A stretch of DNA of 64,000 bases, taken from contig NZ_JAHKPT010000021.1 of assembly GCF_018860635.1 (NCBI RefSeq), forward strand, positions 590,674-654,673. Direction: 5' to 3'. The position numbers and the translations under genes were made by a program. The first letter of the stretch is position 1. Each line of letters starts with the position of its first letter. Below are positions 63,265-64,000 of this stretch, in pieces. The stretch comes from Aliiglaciecola lipolytica (GTDB lineage Bacteria > Pseudomonadota > Gammaproteobacteria > Enterobacterales > Alteromonadaceae). Below the pieces are notes generated by a model that did not search any database, was not told where the DNA came from, and worked only from the letters and a program-made list of their open reading frames with translations.

Positions 63265-64000
63265 GTGCAAGAATATGTACTTTGGTATGAGCAGTTGGGA
63301 ATGAATGATGTTAATCGCGTTGGCGGTAAAAACGCATCATTGGGTGAAATGATTTCAAACCTGTCTAATGCAGGTGTTCAAGTTCCGGGGGGCTTTGCTA
63401 CAACCGCATACGCATTTAACGAATTTTTAGAACAAAGTGGACTCGAAGAGCGTATCCATGACGTGCTGAATAGTTTAGATGTTGACGATGTTGAAGCACT
63501 AGCTAAAGCCGGTGAAAATATTCGTAACTGGGTGATTGAAACCCCGTTTTTGCCAAAACTTGAAGAAGAAATTAAAACCGCATTTGAAAAGCTACAGGGT
63601 GACGCTGGTGATGAAGCTTCATTTGCTGTGCGTTCTTCAGCCACTGCTGAAGATATGCCAGATGCTTCTTTTGCTGGTCAGCAAGAGACTTTTTTGAATG
63701 TAAAAGGTTATGACTCTGTGCTTGTAGCCATTAAGCATGTTTTTGCATCATTGTTTAATGACCGAGCTATTTCTTATCGTGTTCACCAAGGTTATGACCA
63801 CAAGGGCGTTGCATTGTCTGCTGGGATACAGCGGATGGTTAGAAGTGACGTGAGTTCTTCTGGTGTTATGTTCACCATCGATACTGAATCAGGTTTTGAA
63901 GACGTGGTATTTATTACTTCTTCTTATGGTTTGGGTGAAATGGTTGTTCAAGGTGCTGTAAACCCTGATGAGTTTTACGTACACAAGCCTACCCTAGACA
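63265..64000 (+). CDS. ppsA: Phosphoenolpyruvate synthase (3'-truncated by window edge)
   Basis: 245 codons seen, from a GTG at 63265 with GAGGTG 6-7 bases upstream. The N-terminal nucleotide-binding domain reads [59 protein letters not shown] and [22 protein letters not shown], the PEP-synthase/PPDK family. It converts pyruvate, ATP and water to PEP, AMP and phosphate in gluconeogenesis. Controlled by the divergent ppsR. Confidence 0.96.
   Translation, partial: MQEYVLWYEQLGMNDVNRVGGKNASLGEMISNLSNAGVQVPGGFATTAYAFNEFLEQSGLEERIHDVLNSLDVDDVEALAKAGENIRNWVIETPFLPKLEEEIKTAFEKLQGDAGDEASFAVRSSATAEDMPDASFAGQQETFLNVKGYDSVLVAIKHVFASLFNDRAISYRVHQGYDHKGVALSAGIQRMVRSDVSSSGVMFTIDTESGFEDVVFITSSYGLGEMVVQGAVNPDEFYVHKPTLD

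Overview
The window looks like chromosome from a marine gammaproteobacterium of the Alteromonadaceae, most likely a Glaciecola/Paraglaciecola relative. This rests on moderately low GC, a trp-rnm-yciO-scpAB-rluB block in near-enterobacterial order, a fused trpCF, a GlcNAc pathway of the marine type (TonB receptor, BadF-type kinase, NagB-II, NagA, FucP-like NagP), and a tmRNA tag identical to that of E. coli. The species assignment is inference; no database was searched.

Layout. 1-1540: the start of an AGCS amino-acid symporter, then a Met-Leu-Gln-Gln tRNA operon with a stringent-type promoter. 2-11 kb: a small Ser/Gln-rich peptide gene, tesA divergent from ybbAP, folX, an AI-2E family permease, and a four-gene PhoPQ-like two-component operon preceded by an 11-bp tandem-repeat box. 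11-19 kb: arfB and yciI at the end of the trp operon (trpEGD-CF-BA), which is controlled by a readable attenuator with a 19-residue leader peptide containing three consecutive Trp codons. 19-23 kb: rnm, yciO, scpA, scpB, rluB. 23-29 kb: MAPEG protein, a repetitive lipoprotein, a dehydrogenase/glutamate-synthase-like pair, and hipBA with a four-site operator array.

29.8-41.6 kb is a self-contained sugar-use locus. A ROK repressor is divergent from a TonB receptor, which is followed by a lipoprotein phosphodiester glycosidase (NAGPA family), GlcNAc kinase, NagB-II, NagA, a NagP-like permease and a lipoprotein alkaline phosphatase. No chitinase or hexosaminidase is present. I infer that the substrate is a GlcNAc-1-phosphodiester-decorated glycan, yielding both GlcNAc and phosphate. 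Three copies of a palindrome (AATTACCA-N3-TGGTAATT) lie in the regulator/receptor intergenic region.

41.7-51 kb: a universal stress protein, a complete N-type Na+-translocating ATPase operon (atpDCQRBEFAG) and a 6-phosphofructokinase. Perfect FNR boxes (TTGAT-N4-ATCAA) lie at identical spacing, 21 bp upstream of a -10 element, in front of both the ATPase operon and the usp gene. This suggests an oxygen-controlled energy module.

51-64 kb: corA, two small unknown genes, ssrA (tmRNA), an Old Yellow Enzyme homologue, smpB, ratA-rnfH, an RbgA/YlqF GTPase, a PAS-PAS-GGDEF cyclase, a degenerate EAL-HDOD protein, a DUF2461 gene behind ppsR, and the divergent start of ppsA.
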